Shown piece after piece: positions 11,587-25,670 of a stretch of 64,000 bases of DNA. Where the stretch lies: positions 18,781,237 to 18,845,236 of the forward strand of contig JARWKL010000009.1 of NCBI GenBank assembly GCA_029961685.1, given 5' to 3'. The notes beneath the pieces were generated by a model. It saw nothing but the letters and a program-made list of their open reading frames with translations, was not told the DNA's origin and searched no databases. The translations under genes were made by a program, and so were the position numbers. Each line of letters begins with the position of its first letter. Positions within the stretch are counted from its first letter, which is position 1. The DNA comes from Aristolochia californica (lineage: Eukaryota > Streptophyta > Magnoliopsida > Piperales > Aristolochiaceae).

Positions 11587-14286
11587 AGGTTTTGCAATCG
11601 TCGGGAAAAGGAGAGGCGAGGGAATTTTAACTGAGTGTTGAATCCCAACCCGAAAGTCATTCCTTACAAAAATATGGCCCGTTACGCTTGATAAATCAGT
11701 TTACAATCATCAATGATCGTTAGGTCAACATTTTGCAAATGGGCAAAATAATGGCTTGTTGGACTCGGTCAATTATCCCATCGCATGTTCACTTGAGAAT
11801 TTAATGAGTAGTTTTTTATTCTCTTTTAAAGGTTTGGATCCATAGGTCATTTGCATCATTAACATGTTTCAAGCATGCATATCCATTTTTTAAAGCATGT
11901 GTAGAAATATCTCTTTCCTATTAAATTCCAAGTTACTGGGGTTGTTGTGCTAGTTGAATTTCCCAAACTTGGATGACAAAAATTTTGTGTTCATTTGTGG
12001 TGTGTGAATAAATTTTCTTTACTTATGTTTTTTATTGCTTTAAATTATTTCCATACACAAACTCTAAAATTTTCATTTTGTTGTCATCTATTCTTTGTTT
12101 TGTCTACAGGATGAAGGGAAAAGTGAAAACTCAAGTTTTAATTTAAGAAAAAAGTATACATCTAAAATGGAAATGCATAATGCACAAATATAGAGAGAGA
12201 TATTTCTAAAAAGTTTCTATAATTTTTAGGGATTTAAACCTCTTTTTAGTTTTTATATATTGTGTTTTACAATCGTTGGGAAAAGGGGAGGCGAGGGAAT
12301 TTTAACTGATTGTTGAATCCCAACCCAAAATTCATTCCTTACAAAAACATGGCCCGTTACGCATGATAAATCACTTTACAATAATCAATGATCGTTAGGT
12401 AAGCTTTTTGTAAATGGGCAAAATAATGGCTTGCTTAACTCGGTTAAATATCCCACCGCAGGTTCACTTGAGAATTTAATAAGCAATTTTTTATTCTCTT
12501 TAAAAGGTTTGGATCCATAGGTCATTTGCATCTTTAACATGTTTCAAGCATGTATATCCATTTTTTAAAGCACGTGTAGAAATATCTCTTTGTTATCAAA
12601 TTCCAAGCTACTGGGTTGTTGTACTAGTTGAATTTCACAAACCTGGATGACAAAACTTTTGTGTTCATTTGTGGTGTGTGGATAAATTTTCTTTACTTAC
12701 CTTTGTTATTGCTTTAAATTTTTTCCATGCACAAACTCTAAAATTTTCATTTCGTCGTCATCTATTCTCTTTTTTGTCTGCGAGAAGAAGGGAAAACTGA
12801 AAACTCAAGTTTTGATTTAAAGAAAATGTATACATCTAAAATGGAAATACACAATGCACAAATATAGAGAGAGAAATTTCCAAAAAATTTCTATAATTTT
12901 TAGGGATTTAAACCTCTTTTTAGTTTTTAAATATCAGATTTTGCAATCGTCGGAAAAAGGAGAGGCGAGGGAATTTTAACAGAGTGTTGAATCCCAACCC
13001 AAAAGCCATTCCTTACAAAAATATGGTCTGTTACGCATGATAAATCACTTTACAATCATCAATGATCGTTAGGTCAGCTTTTTGTAAATGGGCAAAATTA
13101 TGGCTTGTTTGACTCGGTCAAATATCCCACCGCACGTTCACTTGAGAATTTAATGAGCAGTTTTTTATTCTCTTTAAAAGGTTTGGATCCATAGGTCATT
13201 TGCATCTTTAACATGTTTCAAGCTTCCATATCCATTTTTTAAATCATGTTTGAAAATATCTCTTTGTTATCAAGTACCAAGCTATTGGGGTTGTTGTACT
13301 AGTGGAATTTCCCAAACTTTGATGATAAAACTTTTGTGTTCATTTGTGATGTGTGAATAAATTTTCTTTACTTACGTTTTTTATCGTTTTAAATTTTTTC
13401 TATGCACAAACTCTAAAATTTTCATTTCATTGTCATCTATTCTCTGTTTTGTCTACAGGATGAAGGGAAAAGTCAAAACTCAAGTTTTGATTTAAAAAAA
13501 AAGTACACATCTAAAATGGAAATGCACAATGCAAAAATATAGAGAGAGATATTTCCAAAAAGTATCTATAATTTTTAGGGATTTAAACCTCTTTTTAGTT
13601 TTTATATATCAGGTTTTGCAATCGTCGGGAAAAGGGGAGGCGAGGGAATTTTAACTGGGTGTTGCATCGCAACCCAAAATTCATTCCTTACAAAAATATG
13701 GCCTGTTACGTATGATAAATCACTTTACAATAATCAATGATCGTTAGGTAAGATTTTTGTAAATGGGCAAAATAATGGCTTGCTTAACTCGGTTAAATAT
13801 CCCACCACACTTTCACTTGAGAATTTAATGAGCAATTTTTTATTCACTTTACAAGGTTTGGATCCATAGGTCATTTGCATCTTTAACATGTTTCAAGCAT
13901 GCATATCAGTTTTTTAAAGTATGTGTAGAAATATCTCTTTGTTATCAAAATTCCAAGTTATTGGGGTTGTTGTACTAGTTGAATTTCCCAAACTTGGATG
14001 ACAAAATTTTTGTGTTCATTTGTGGTGTGTTAATAAAGTTTCTTTACTTACGTTTTTTATTGCTTTAAATTTTTCCCATAGACAAACTCTAAAATTTTCA
14101 TTTTGTTGTCATCTATTCTCTGTTTTGTCTACAGGATGAAGGGTAAAGTGAAAACTCAAGTTTTGATTTAAGAAAAATTTATACATCTAAAATGGAAATG
14201 CACAATGGAAAATTATAGAGAGAGATATTTCCAAAACGTTTCTGTAATTTTTACGGATTTCAACCTCTTTTTAGTTTTTATATATC
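11587..14286 (+). repeat. Two diverged dimers (about 1,350-bp period)
   Basis: Monomers start at about 11587, 12262, 12936 and 13611. Alternate units resemble each other: 12262 and 13611 share ATAATCAATGATCGTTAGGT and GGCTTGCTTAACTCGG, while 11587 and 12936 share TTTTTAAATATCAG at their starts and a GGTCAA variant before the TATCCCA block. The dimer period is therefore visible but the copies are diverged. Confidence 0.78.
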
Positions 14287-17200
14287 AGGTTTTGAATTCG
14301 TCGGGAAAAGGGGAGGCGAGGGAATTTTAACTGAGTGTTGAATCCGAACCCAAAAGTCATTCCATACAAAAATATGGCCCATTACACATGATAAATCACT
14401 TTGCAATCATCAATGATCGTTAGGTGAGCTTTTTGTAAATGGGCAAAATAATGGTTTGTTTGACTCGGTTAAATATCCCACCGCACGTTCAGTTGAGAAT
14501 TTAATGTGCAATTTGTTATTCTCTTTAAAATGTTTGGATCCATTGTTCATTTGCATCTTTAACATGATTCAAGCATGCATATTCATTTTTTAAAGCATGT
14601 GTAGAAATATCTCTTTCTTACCAAATTCAAAGCTATTGGGGTTGTTGTACTAGTGGAATTTCCAAAACATGGATGACAAAACTTTTCAGTTTATTTGTGA
14701 TGTGTGAATAAATTTTCTTTACTTACGTTTTTTATTTCTTTAAATTTTTTCCAAACACAAACACTAAAATTTTCATTTCGTTGTCATCTATTCTCTGTTT
14801 TGTCTTCGAGATGACGGCAAAAGTGAAAACTCATGTTTTGATTTAAGAAAAAAGTATACATCTAAAATGGAAATGCACAATGGAAAATTATTGAGAGAGA
14901 TATTTCCAAAAAGTTTCTTTAATTTTTAAGGATTTAAACCTCTTTTTAGTGTTTATATATCAGGTTTTGCAATCGTCGAAAAAAGGGGAGGCGAGGGAAT
15001 TTTATCTGAGTGTTGAATCCCAACCCAAAAGTCATTCCTTACAAAAATATGGCCCGTTACGCATGATAAATCACTTTACAATCATCAATGATTGTTAGGT
15101 CAGCTTTTTGTAAATCGACAAAATAATGGCTTTTTTGACTCAGTTAAATATCTCACCACACGTTCAATTGAGAATTTAATGAGAAATTTTTTATTCTCTT
15201 TAAAAGGATTCGATCCATAGGTCATTTGCATCTGTAACATGTTTCAAGCTTGCATATCCATTTTTTGAAGCATGTGTAGAAATATCTCTATGTTATCAAA
15301 TTCCAAGCTATTGGGGTTGTTCTACAAGTTGAATTTCCCAAACTTGGATGAGAAAACTTTTGTTTTCATTTGTGGTCTGTGAATAAATTTTCTTTACTTA
15401 CATTTTTAATGCTTTAAATTTTTTCCATACACAAACTCTAAAATTTTCATTTCGTTGTCATCTATTCTCTGTTTTGTCTACAGGATGAAGGGAAAAGTGA
15501 AAACTCAAGTTTTGATTAAAGAAAAATTTATACATCTAAAATGGAAATGCTCAATGGAAAATTATAGAGAGAGATATTTCCAAAACGTTTCTACAATTTT
15601 TAGGGATTTAAACCACTTTTTAGTTTTTATATATCAGGTTTTTCAATCGTCGGGAAAAGGGGAGGCGAGGGAATTTTAACTGAGTGTTGAATCCGAACCC
15701 AAAAGTCATTCCTTAATAAAATATGGCCCGTTACACAAGATAAATCACTTTGCAATCATCAATGATCGTTAGGTGAGCTTTTTGTAAATGGGCAAAATAA
15801 TGGTTTGTTTGACTCGGTTAAATATCCCACCACACGTTCACTTGAGAATTTAATGTGCAATTTGTTATTCTCTTTAAAAGGTTTGGATCCATAGTTCATT
15901 TGCATCTTTAACATGTTTCAAGCATGCATATTCATTTTTTAAAGCATGTGTAGAAATATCTCTTTCTTACCAAATTAAAGGCTATTGGGGTTGTTGTACT
16001 AGTGGAATTTCCAAAACATGGATGACAAAACTTTTCAGTTTATTTGTGATGTGTGAATAAATTTTCTTTACTTACGTTTTTTATTTCTTTAAATTTTTTC
16101 CAAACACAAACACTAAAATTTTCATTTCGTTGTCATCTATTCTCTGTTTTGTCTTCGAGATGACGACAAAAGTGAAAACTCATGTTTTGATTTAAGAAAA
16201 GAGTATACATCTAAAATGGAAATGCACAATGGAAAATTATTGAGAGAGATATTTCCAAAAAGTTTCTTTAATTTTTAAGGATTTAAACCTCTTTTTAGTG
16301 TTTATATATCAGGTTTTGCAATCGTCGAAAAAAGGGGAGGCGAGGGCATTTTAACTGAGTGTTGAATCCCAACCCAAAAGTCATTCCTTACAAAAATATG
16401 GCCCGTTACGCATGATAAATCACTTTACAATCATCAATGATTGTTAGGTCAACTTTTTGTAAATCGACAAAATAATGGCTTTTTTGACTCAGTTAAATAT
16501 CTCACCACACGTTCAATTGAGAATTTAATGAGAAATTTTTTATTCTCTTTAAAAGGATTCGATCCATACGTCTTTTGCATCTTTAACATGTTTCAAGCTT
16601 GCATATCCATTTTTTAAAGCATGTGTAGAAATACCTCTTTGTTATCAAATTCCAAGCTATTGGGGTTGTTCTACAAGTTGAATTTCCCAAACTTGGAAGA
16701 GAAAACTTTCGTTTTCATTTGTGGTGTGTCAATAAATTTTCTTTACTTACATTTTTTAATGCTTTAAATTTTTTCCATACACAAACTCTAAAATTTTCAT
16801 TTCGTTGTCATCTATTCTCTGTTTTGTCTACAGGATGAAGGGAAAAGTGAAAACTCAAGTTTTGATTTAAGAAAAATTTATCCATCTAAAATGGAAATGC
16901 TCAATGGAAAATTATAGAGAGAGATATTTCCAAAATGTTTCTACAATTTTTATGGATTTAAACCACTTTTTAGTTTTTATATATCAGGTTTTTCTATCGT
17001 CGGGAAAAGGGGAGGCGAGGGAATTTTAACCGAGTGTTGAATCCGAACCCAAAAGTCATTCCTTACAAAAATATGGCCCGTTTCACATGATAAATCACTT
17101 TGCAATCATCAATGATCGTTAGGTGAGCTTTTTGTAAATGGGAAAAATAATGGTTTGTTTAACTCGGTTAAATATCCCACCGCACGTTCACTTGAGAATT

Positions 17201-20200
17201 TAATGTGCAATTTGTTATTCTCTTTAAAAGGTTTGGATCCATAGTTCATTTGCATCTTTAACATGTTTCAAGCATGCATATTCATTTTTTAAAGCATGTG
17301 TAGATATATCTCTTTCTTACCAAATTCAAAGCTATTGGGGTTGCTGTACTAGTGGAATTTCCAAAACATGGATGACAAAACTTTTCAGTTTATTTGTGAT
17401 GTGTGAATAAATTTTCTTTACTTACGTTTTTTATTTCTTTAAATTTTTTCCAAACACAAACACTAAAATTTTCATTTCGTTGTCATCTATTCTCTGTTTT
17501 GTCTTCGAGATGACGGCAAAAGTGAAAACTCATGTTTTGATTTAAGAAAAAAGTATACATCTAAAATAGAAATGCACAATGGAAAATTATTGAGAGAGAT
17601 ATTTCCAAAATGTTTCTTTAATTTTTAAGGATTTAAACCTCTTTTTAGTGTTTATATATCAGGTTTTGCAATCGTCGGAAAAAAGAGAGGCGAGGGAATT
17701 TTAACTGAGTGTTGAATCCCAACCCAAAAGTCATTCCTTACAAAAATATGGCCCGTTACGCATGATAAATCACTTTACAATCATCAATGATTGTTAGGTC
17801 AGCTTTTTGTAAATCGACAAAATAATGGCTTTTTTGACTCAGTTAAATATCTCACCACACGTTCAATTGAGAATTTAATGAGAAATTTTTTATTCTCTTT
17901 AAAAGGATTCGATCCATAGGTCATTTGTATCTTTAACCTATTTCAAGCTTGCATATCCAATTTTTTAAGCATGTGTAGAAATATCTCTTTGTTATCAAAT
18001 TCCAAGCTATTGGGGTTGTTCTACAAGTTGAATTTCCCAAACTTGGATGAGAAAACTTTTGTTTTCATTTGTGGTGTGTGAATAAATTTTCTTTACTTAC
18101 ATTTTTTAATGCTTTAAATTTTTTCCATACACAAACTCTAAAATTTTCATTTCGTTGTCATCTATTCTCTGTTTTGTCTACAGGATGAAGGGAAAAGTGA
18201 AAACTCATGTTTTGATTTAAGAAAAATTTATACATCTAAAACGGAAATGCTCAATGGAAAATTATAGAGAGAGATATTTCCAAAACGTTTCTACAATTTT
18301 TAGGGATTTAAACCGCTTTTTAGTTTTTATATATCAGGTTTTTCAATCGTCGGGAAAAGGGGAGGCGAGGGAATTTTAACTGAGTGTTTTATCCCAACCC
18401 AAAAGTCATTCCTTGCAAAAATATGGCCTGTTACACATGATAAATCACTTTACAATCATAAATGATCGTTACGTCAACTTTTTGTAAATGGGTAAAATAA
18501 TGGCTCGTTTGACTCGGTTAAATATCTCACCGAACGTTCACTTGAGAATTTAATGAGCAATTTTTTATTCTCTTTAAAAGGTTTGGATCCATAGTTCATT
18601 TGCATCTTTAACATGTTTCAAGCATGCCTATTCATTTTTTAAAGCATGTGTAGAAATATCTCTTTCTTACCAAATTCAAAGCTATTGGGGTTGTTGTACT
18701 AGTGGAATTTCCAAAACATGGATGACAAAACTTTTGAGTTCATTTGTGGTGTGTAAATAAATTTTCTTTACTTACGTTTTTTATTGCTTTAAATTTTTTC
18801 CAAACACAAACACTAAAATTTTTATTTTGTTGGTATCTTTTCTCTGTTTTGTCTTCGAGATGACGGCAAAAGTGAAAACTCATGTTTTGATTTAAGAAAA
18901 AAGTATACATCTAAAATGGAAATGCACAATGCAAAATTATTGAGAGAGATATTTCCAAAAAGTTTCTTTAATTTTTAAGGATTTAAACCTCTTTTTAGTG
19001 TTTATATATCAGGTCTTGCAATCGTCGGAAAAAGGGGAGGCGAGGGAATTTTAACTGAGTGTTGAATCCCAACCCAAAAGTCATTCCTTACAAAAATATG
19101 GCCCGTTACGCATGATAAATCACTTTACAATCATCAATGATTGTTAGGTCAGCTTTTTGTAAATCGACAAAATAATGGCTTTTTTGACTTAGTTAAATAT
19201 CTCACCACACGTTCAATTGAGAATTTAATGAGAAATTTTTTATTCTCTTTAAAAGGATTCGATCCATAGGTCATTTTCATCTTTAACATGTTTCAAGCTT
19301 GCATATCCATTTTTTAAAGCATGTGTAGAAATACCTCTTTGTTATCAAATTCCAAGCTATTGGGGTTGTTGTACAAGTTGAATTTCCCAAACTTGGATGA
19401 GAAAAATTTTGTTTTCATTTGTGGTGTGTGAATAAATTTTCTTTACTTACATTTTTTAATGCTTTAAATTTTTTCCATACACAAACTCTAAAATTTTCAT
19501 TTCATTGTCATCTATTCTCTGTTTTGTCTACAGGATGAAGGGAAAAGTGAAAACTCATGTTTTGATTTAAGAAAAATTTATACATCTAAAATGGAAATGC
19601 TCAATGGAAAATTATAGAGAGAGATATTTCCAAAACGTTTCTACAATTTTTAGGGATTTAAACCACTTTTTAGATTTTATATATCAAGTTTTTCTATCGT
19701 CGGGAAAAGGGGAGGCGAGGGAATTTTAACTGAGTGTTGAATCCGAACCCAAAAGTCATTCCTTAATAAAATATGGCCCGTTACACAAGATAAATCACTT
19801 TGCAATAATCAATGATCGTTAGGTGAGTTTTTTGTAAATGGGCAAAATAATTGTTTGTTTGACTCGGTTAAATATCCCACCGCACATTCACTTGAGAATT
19901 TAATGTGCAATTTGTTATTCTCTTTAAAAGGTTTGGATCCATAGTTCATTTGCATCTTTAACATGTTTCATGCATGCATATTCATTTTTTAAAGCATGTG
20001 TAGAAATATCTCTTTCTTACCAAATTCAAAGCTATTGGGGTTGTTGTACTAGTGGAATTTCCAAAACATGGATGAAAAAACTTTTGAGTTTATGTGTGAT
20101 GTGTGAATAAATTTTCTTTACTTACGTTTTTTATTGCTTTAAATTTTTTCCAAACACAAACACTAAAATTTTCATTTCATTGTCATCTATTCTCTGTTTT

Positions 20201-20505
20201 GTCTTCGAGATGACGGCAAAAGTGAAAACTCATGTTTTGATTTAAGATAAGAGTATACATCTAAAATGGAAATGCACAATGGAAAATTATTGAGAGAGAT
20301 ATTTCCAAAAAGTTTCTTTAATTTTTAAGGATTTAAACCTCTTTTTAGTGTTTATATATCAGGTTTTGCATTCGTCGAAAAAAGGGGAGGCGAGGGAATT
20401 TTAACTGAGTGCTGAATCCCAACCCAAAAGTCATTCCTTACAAAAATATGGCCCGTTACGCATGATAAATCACTTTACAATCATCAATGATTGTTAGGTC
20501 AGCTT
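14287..20505 (+). repeat. Five-copy 1,350-bp dimer array
   Basis: Dimers begin at about 14287, 15636, 16986, 18336 and 19686, a period of 1349-1350 bp. The A monomer is marked by TTAGGTGAGC, TTTATTTGTGATGTG and ACTCATGTTTTGATTTAAG. The B monomer is marked by GTAAATCGACAAAATAATGG, CTTTTTTGACTCAG and ACAAGTTGAATTTCCC. The fifth copy follows this pattern until about 20,505, where the B unit switches to an unrelated subtype. The A monomer of copy 4 (18336) carries a foreign patch from about 18,388 to 18,590. Confidence 0.9.
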
Positions 20506-21035
20506 TTTGTAAATGGGCAAAATAATGGTTTGTTTGACTTGGTTAAATATCCCACCGCTCGTTCACGTGAGATTTTAATGAGCAATTTTTTATTCTCTGT
20601 AAAAGGTTTGGATCCATAGTTCATTTGCATCTTTAACATGTTTCAAGCATGCATATCCATTTTTTCAAGTATGTGTAGAAATACTTCTTTCTTTTATAAT
20701 TCCAAGCTATCGGGGTTGTTGAACTAGTGGAATTTCCCAAACTTGGATGACAAAACTTTTGTGTTCATTTGTGGTGTGTGAATAAAATTTCATTACGTAC
20801 GTTTGTTATTGCTTTAAATTTTTTCCATACACAAACTCTAAAATTTTCATTTCGTTGTCATCTATTCTCTTTTTTGTCTACGAGATGAAGGGAAAAGTGA
20901 AAACTCAAGATTTGATTTAGGAAAAATGTATGCATCTAAAATGGAAATTCACAATGCACTAATCTACAGAGAGATATTTCCAAAAAGTTTCTGTAATTTT
21001 TAGGGATTTAAACCTCTTGTTAGTTTTTGTATATA
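20361..21035 (+). repeat. Mosaic monomer at the right edge of the dimer array
   Basis: The first 140 bp match the B monomer of the preceding dimers. From about 20,505 the unit changes to GTAAATGGGCAAAATAATGG and then carries ACTTCTTTCTTTTATAATTCC near 20685, a variant family seen again near 24,650 and 25,320. The switch marks the array boundary and lies inside a monomer. Confidence 0.8.
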
Positions 21036-22310
21036 AGGTTTTGCAATCGTCGGGAAAAGGAGAGGCGAGGAAATTTTAACTGAGTGTTGAATCCCAACCC
21101 AAAAGTCATTCCTTACAAAAATATGGCTCATTACGCATGATAAATCACTTTACAATCATCAATGATCGTTAGGTCAGCTTTTTGTAAATGGGCAAAATAA
21201 TGGCTTGTTTGACTCGGTTAAATATCCCACCGTACATTCACTTGAGAATTTATTGAGTAATTTTTTATTCTCTTTTAAAGGTTTGGATCCATAGGTCATT
21301 TGCATCTTTAACATGTTTCAAGCATGCATATCCATTTTTTAAATAATCATGTGTAGAAAAATCTCTTTCTTATCAAATTCCAAGTTATTGGGTTGTTGAA
21401 CTAGAGAAATTTCCCAAACTTGGATGGCGAAACTTTTGTGTTCATTTGTGGTGTGTGAATAAATTTTCTTTACTTACTTTTGGTATTTCTTTAAATTTCT
21501 TCCATACACAAACTCTAAAATTTTCATTTCGTTGTCATCTATTCTCTTTTTTGTCTACGAGATGAAGGGAAAAGTGAAAATTCAAGTTTATATTTAAGAA
21601 AAAAGTATTAATCTAAAATGGAAATGCACAATGGAAAATTATAGAGAGCCAATCGTCGGGAAAAGGAGAGGCGAGGAAATTTTAACTGAGTGTTGAATCC
21701 CAACCCAAAAGTCATTCCTTACAAAAATATGGCTCGTTACGCATGATAAATCACTTTACAATCATCAATGATCGTTAGGTCAGCTTTTTGTAAATGGGCA
21801 AAATAATGGCTTGTTTGACTCGGTTAAATATCCCACCGTACATTCACTTGAGAATTTATTGAGTAATTTTTTATTCTCTTTTAAAGGTTTGGATCCATAG
21901 GTCATTTGCATCTTTAACATGTTTCAAGCATGCATATCCATTTTTTAAATCATGTGTAGAAAAATCTCTTTCTTATCAAATTCCAAGTTATTGGGTTGTT
22001 AAATTAGTGGAATTTCCCAAACTTGGATGACAAAACTTTTGTGTTCATTCGTGGTGTGTTAATAAATTTTACTTATGTTTGTTATTGCTTTAAATTTTTT
22101 CCATACGTAAACTCTAAAATTTTCATTTTGTTGTTATCTATTCTCTTTTTTGTATACGAGAAGAAGGGAAAAGTGAAAACTCAAGTTTTGATTTAGGAAA
22201 AATGTAAACATCAAAAATGGAAATGCACAATGCACAAAAAGAAACAGAGATATTTCCAAAACTTTTCTGTAGTTTTTAGGGATTTAAACCTCTTTTTAGT
22301 TTTTATATAC
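21036..22310 (+). repeat. Rearranged composite with a 606-bp partial duplication
   Basis: A truncated monomer (21036-21649) ends in GAGAGCC at about 21650, as in composite units. Instead of continuing at TATTGGGG it restarts at the beginning of a monomer (CAATCGTCGGG). The next 340 bp are nearly identical to those starting at 21044, differing by one base near 21732 and a 3-bp length change near 21950. It then rejoins the composite 3' part, recognisable by TTGTTAAATTAG and the short AATAAATTTTACTTATG. The switch lies in the 5-bp CAATC shared by both sequences. Confidence 0.87.
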
Positions 22311-25300
22311 AGGTTTTATAATCGTTGGGAAAAGGGGAGGCGAGGGAATTTTAATTGAGTGTTGAATCCAACCCAAAAATCATAAGTATGGCCCATAACG
22401 CATGATCAATCACTTTACAATCATCAATGGTCTTTAGGTTAGCTTTTTGTAAATGGGCAAAATAATGGCTTGTTTGACTCGATTAAATATCCCACCGCAC
22501 GTTCAATTGAGAATTTAATGAGCAATTTTTTATTTTCTTCAAAAGGTTTGGATCCATAGGTCATTTGCATTTTTATCATGTTTCAAGCATGCATATCCAT
22601 TTTTTAAAGCATGTGTAGAAATATCTCTTTGTTATAGAATTCCAAGCTATTGGGGTTGTTGTACTAGTTGAATTTCCCAAACTTGGATGAAAAAACTTTT
22701 GTGTTCATTTGTGGTGTGTGAATAAATTTTCTTTACTTACGTTTTTAATTGCTTTAAATTTTTTCCATACACAAACTCTAAAATTTTCATTTTGTTGTCA
22801 TCTATTCTCTGTTTTTTCTACAGGATGAAGGAAAAAGTGAAAACTCAAGTTTTGATTTAAGAAAAATTTATACATCTAAAATGGAAATGCTCAATGGAAA
22901 ATTATAAATAGAGACATTTCCAAAACGTTTCTGTAATTTTTAGGCATTTAAACCTCTTTTTAGTTTTTATATATCAGGTTTTGCAATCGTCGAGAAAAGA
23001 TGAGGCGAGGGAATTTTAACTGAGTGTTGAATCCCAACCTAAAAGTCATTCCTTACAAAAATATGGCCCGTTACGCATGATAAATCACTTTACAATCATC
23101 AATGATCGTTAGGTCAGGTTTTTGTAAATGGGAAAAATAATGGCTTGCTTCACTCAGTTAAATATCCCACCGCACTTTCACTTGAGAATTTGGTGAGCAA
23201 TTTTTTATTCTCTTTAAAAGGTTTGGATCCATAGTTCATTTGCATCTTTAACATGTTTCATGCATGCATATCCATTTTTTAAAGCATGTGTAGAAATATC
23301 TCTTTCTTATCAAATTCCAAGCTATTGGGGTTGTTGCACTAGTGGAATTTCCAAAACTTGGATGACAAAAGTTTTGGGTTCATTTGTAGTGTGTGAATAA
23401 ATTTTCTTTATTTATGTTTTATATTGCTATAATATTTTTCCAGACACAAATACTAAAATTTTCATTTCGTTGTCATCTATTCTCTGTTTTGTCTTCGAGA
23501 TGAAGGGAAAAGTGAAAACTCAAGTTTTGACTTAAGAAAGAAGTATACATCTACAATGAAAATGGACAGTGGAAAATTATAGAGAGAGATACTTCCAAAA
23601 AGTTTTTGTAATTTTTAGGAATTTAAACCTCTTTTTAGTTTTGATATATTAGGTTTTGCAATCGTCGGGAAAAGGGGAGGCGAGGGAATTTCAATTGAGT
23701 GTTGAATCCCAACCCAAAAGTCATTCCTTACAAAAATATGGCCCATTACGCATGATAAATCACTTTACTATCATCAATGATCGTTAGGGCAGCATTTTGT
23801 AAATGGGCAAAATAATGGCTTGTTTGACTCGGTTAAATATCCCACCGCACGTTCACTTGAGAATTCAATGAGCGGGTTGTTATTCTCTTTAAAAGGTTTG
23901 GATCCATAGGTCATTTCCATCTTGAACATGTTTCAAGCATGCGTATCCATTTTTTAATGCATGTGTAGAAAAATCTCATTCTTATCAAATTCCAATCTAT
24001 TGGGGTTGTTGAACTTATGGAATTTCCCAAACTTGGAGGACAAAACTTTTGTGTTCATTTTTGGTGTGTGAATAAATTTTCTTTACTTATGTTTGTTATT
24101 GCTTTAAATTTTTTCCATAAACTCTTAAATTTTCATTTCGTTGTCATCTATTCTCTTTTTTGTCTACGAGATGAAGGGAAAAGTGAAAACTCAAGTTTTG
24201 ATTTAGGAAAAATGTATACATCTAAAATCAAAATGCACAATGCACAAATATAGAGAGAGATATTTCCAAAAAGTTTTTGTAATTTTTGGGGATTTAAACC
24301 TCTTGTTTGTTTTTATATATCAGGTTTTGTAATCATCGGGAAAAGGAGAGGAGCGGTAATTTTAATTGAGTGTTGAATTCCAACCCAACAGTCATTCGTT
24401 ACAAAAATATGGCCTGTTACGCATTATAAATCACTTTACAATCATCAATCATCGTTAGGTCAGCTTTTTGTAAATAGGCAAAATAATGGCTTGTTTGACT
24501 TGGTTAAATATCCCACCGCACGTTCACTTGAGAATTTAATGAGCAATTTTTTATTCTCTTTGAAAGGTTTAAATCCATAGTTCATTTGCATCTTTAACAT
24601 GTTTCAAGCATGCATATCCATTTTTTAAAGCATGTGTAGAAATACTTCTTTCTTATCAAATTCCAAGCTATTGGGGTTTTTGTACAAGTGGAATTTCCAA
24701 AACTTGGATGACAAAACTTTTGTGTTCTTTTGTGGTGTGTGAATAACTTTTTTTTACGTACGTTTTTTATTGCTTTAAATTTTTTCCATACACAAACACT
24801 AAAATTTTCATTTCATTGTGATCTGTTCTCTGTTTTGTCTTTGAGATGAAGGGAAAAGTGAAAACTCAAGTTTTGATTTAAGAAAGAAGTATACATCTAA
24901 AATGGAAATTCACAGTGGAAAATTATAGAGAGAGATATTTCCAAAAAGTTTCTGTAATTTTTAGGCATTTAAACCTCTTTTTATTTTTTATATATCAGGT
25001 TTTGCAATCGTCGAGAAAAGGGGAGGCGAGGGAATTTTAACTGAGTGTTGAATCCCAACACAAAAGCCATTCCTTACAAAAATATGGCCCGTTATGCATG
25101 ATAAATCACTTTACAATCATCAATGATCGTTAGGTCAGCTTTTTGTAAATGGGCAAAATAATGGCTTGTTTGACTCGGTTAAATATCCCATCGCTCGTTC
25201 ACTTGAGAATTTAATGAGCAATTTTTTATTCTCTATAAAAGGTTTAAATCCATAGTTCATTTGCATCTTTAACATGTTTCAAGCATGCATATCCATTTTT

Positions 25301-25670
25301 TAAAGCATGTGTAGAAATACTTCTTTCTTATATAATTCCAATCTATTGGGGTTGTTGAACTAGTGGAATTTCCCAAACTTGGATGACAAAACTTTTGTGT
25401 TCATTTGTGGTGTGTGAATAAATTTTCTTTACTTACGTTTGTTATTGTTTTAAATTTTTTCCATACACAAACTCTAAAATTTTCATTTCGTTGTCATCTA
25501 TTCTCTTTTTTGTCAACGAGACGAAGGGAAAAGTGAAACTCAAGTTTTTATTTAGGAAAAATGTATACATCTAAAATCGAAATGCACAATGCACTAATAT
25601 AGAGAGAGATATTTCCAAAATGTTCCAGTAATTTTTAGGGATTTAACCCTCATGTTAGTTTTTATATATC
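22311..25670 (+). repeat. Five full-length monomers
   Basis: Starts lie at about 22311, 22976, 23651, 24322 and 24997. The units are clearly diverged. The first has lost several bases near 22380, where ACCCAAAAATCATAAGTATGG replaces the longer ATTCCTTACAAAAATATGG region. Units 24322 and 24997 share AATACTTCTTTCTTAT and a TTTAAATCCATAG change that destroys the BamHI-type site. Nothing but satellite is present. Confidence 0.9.
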
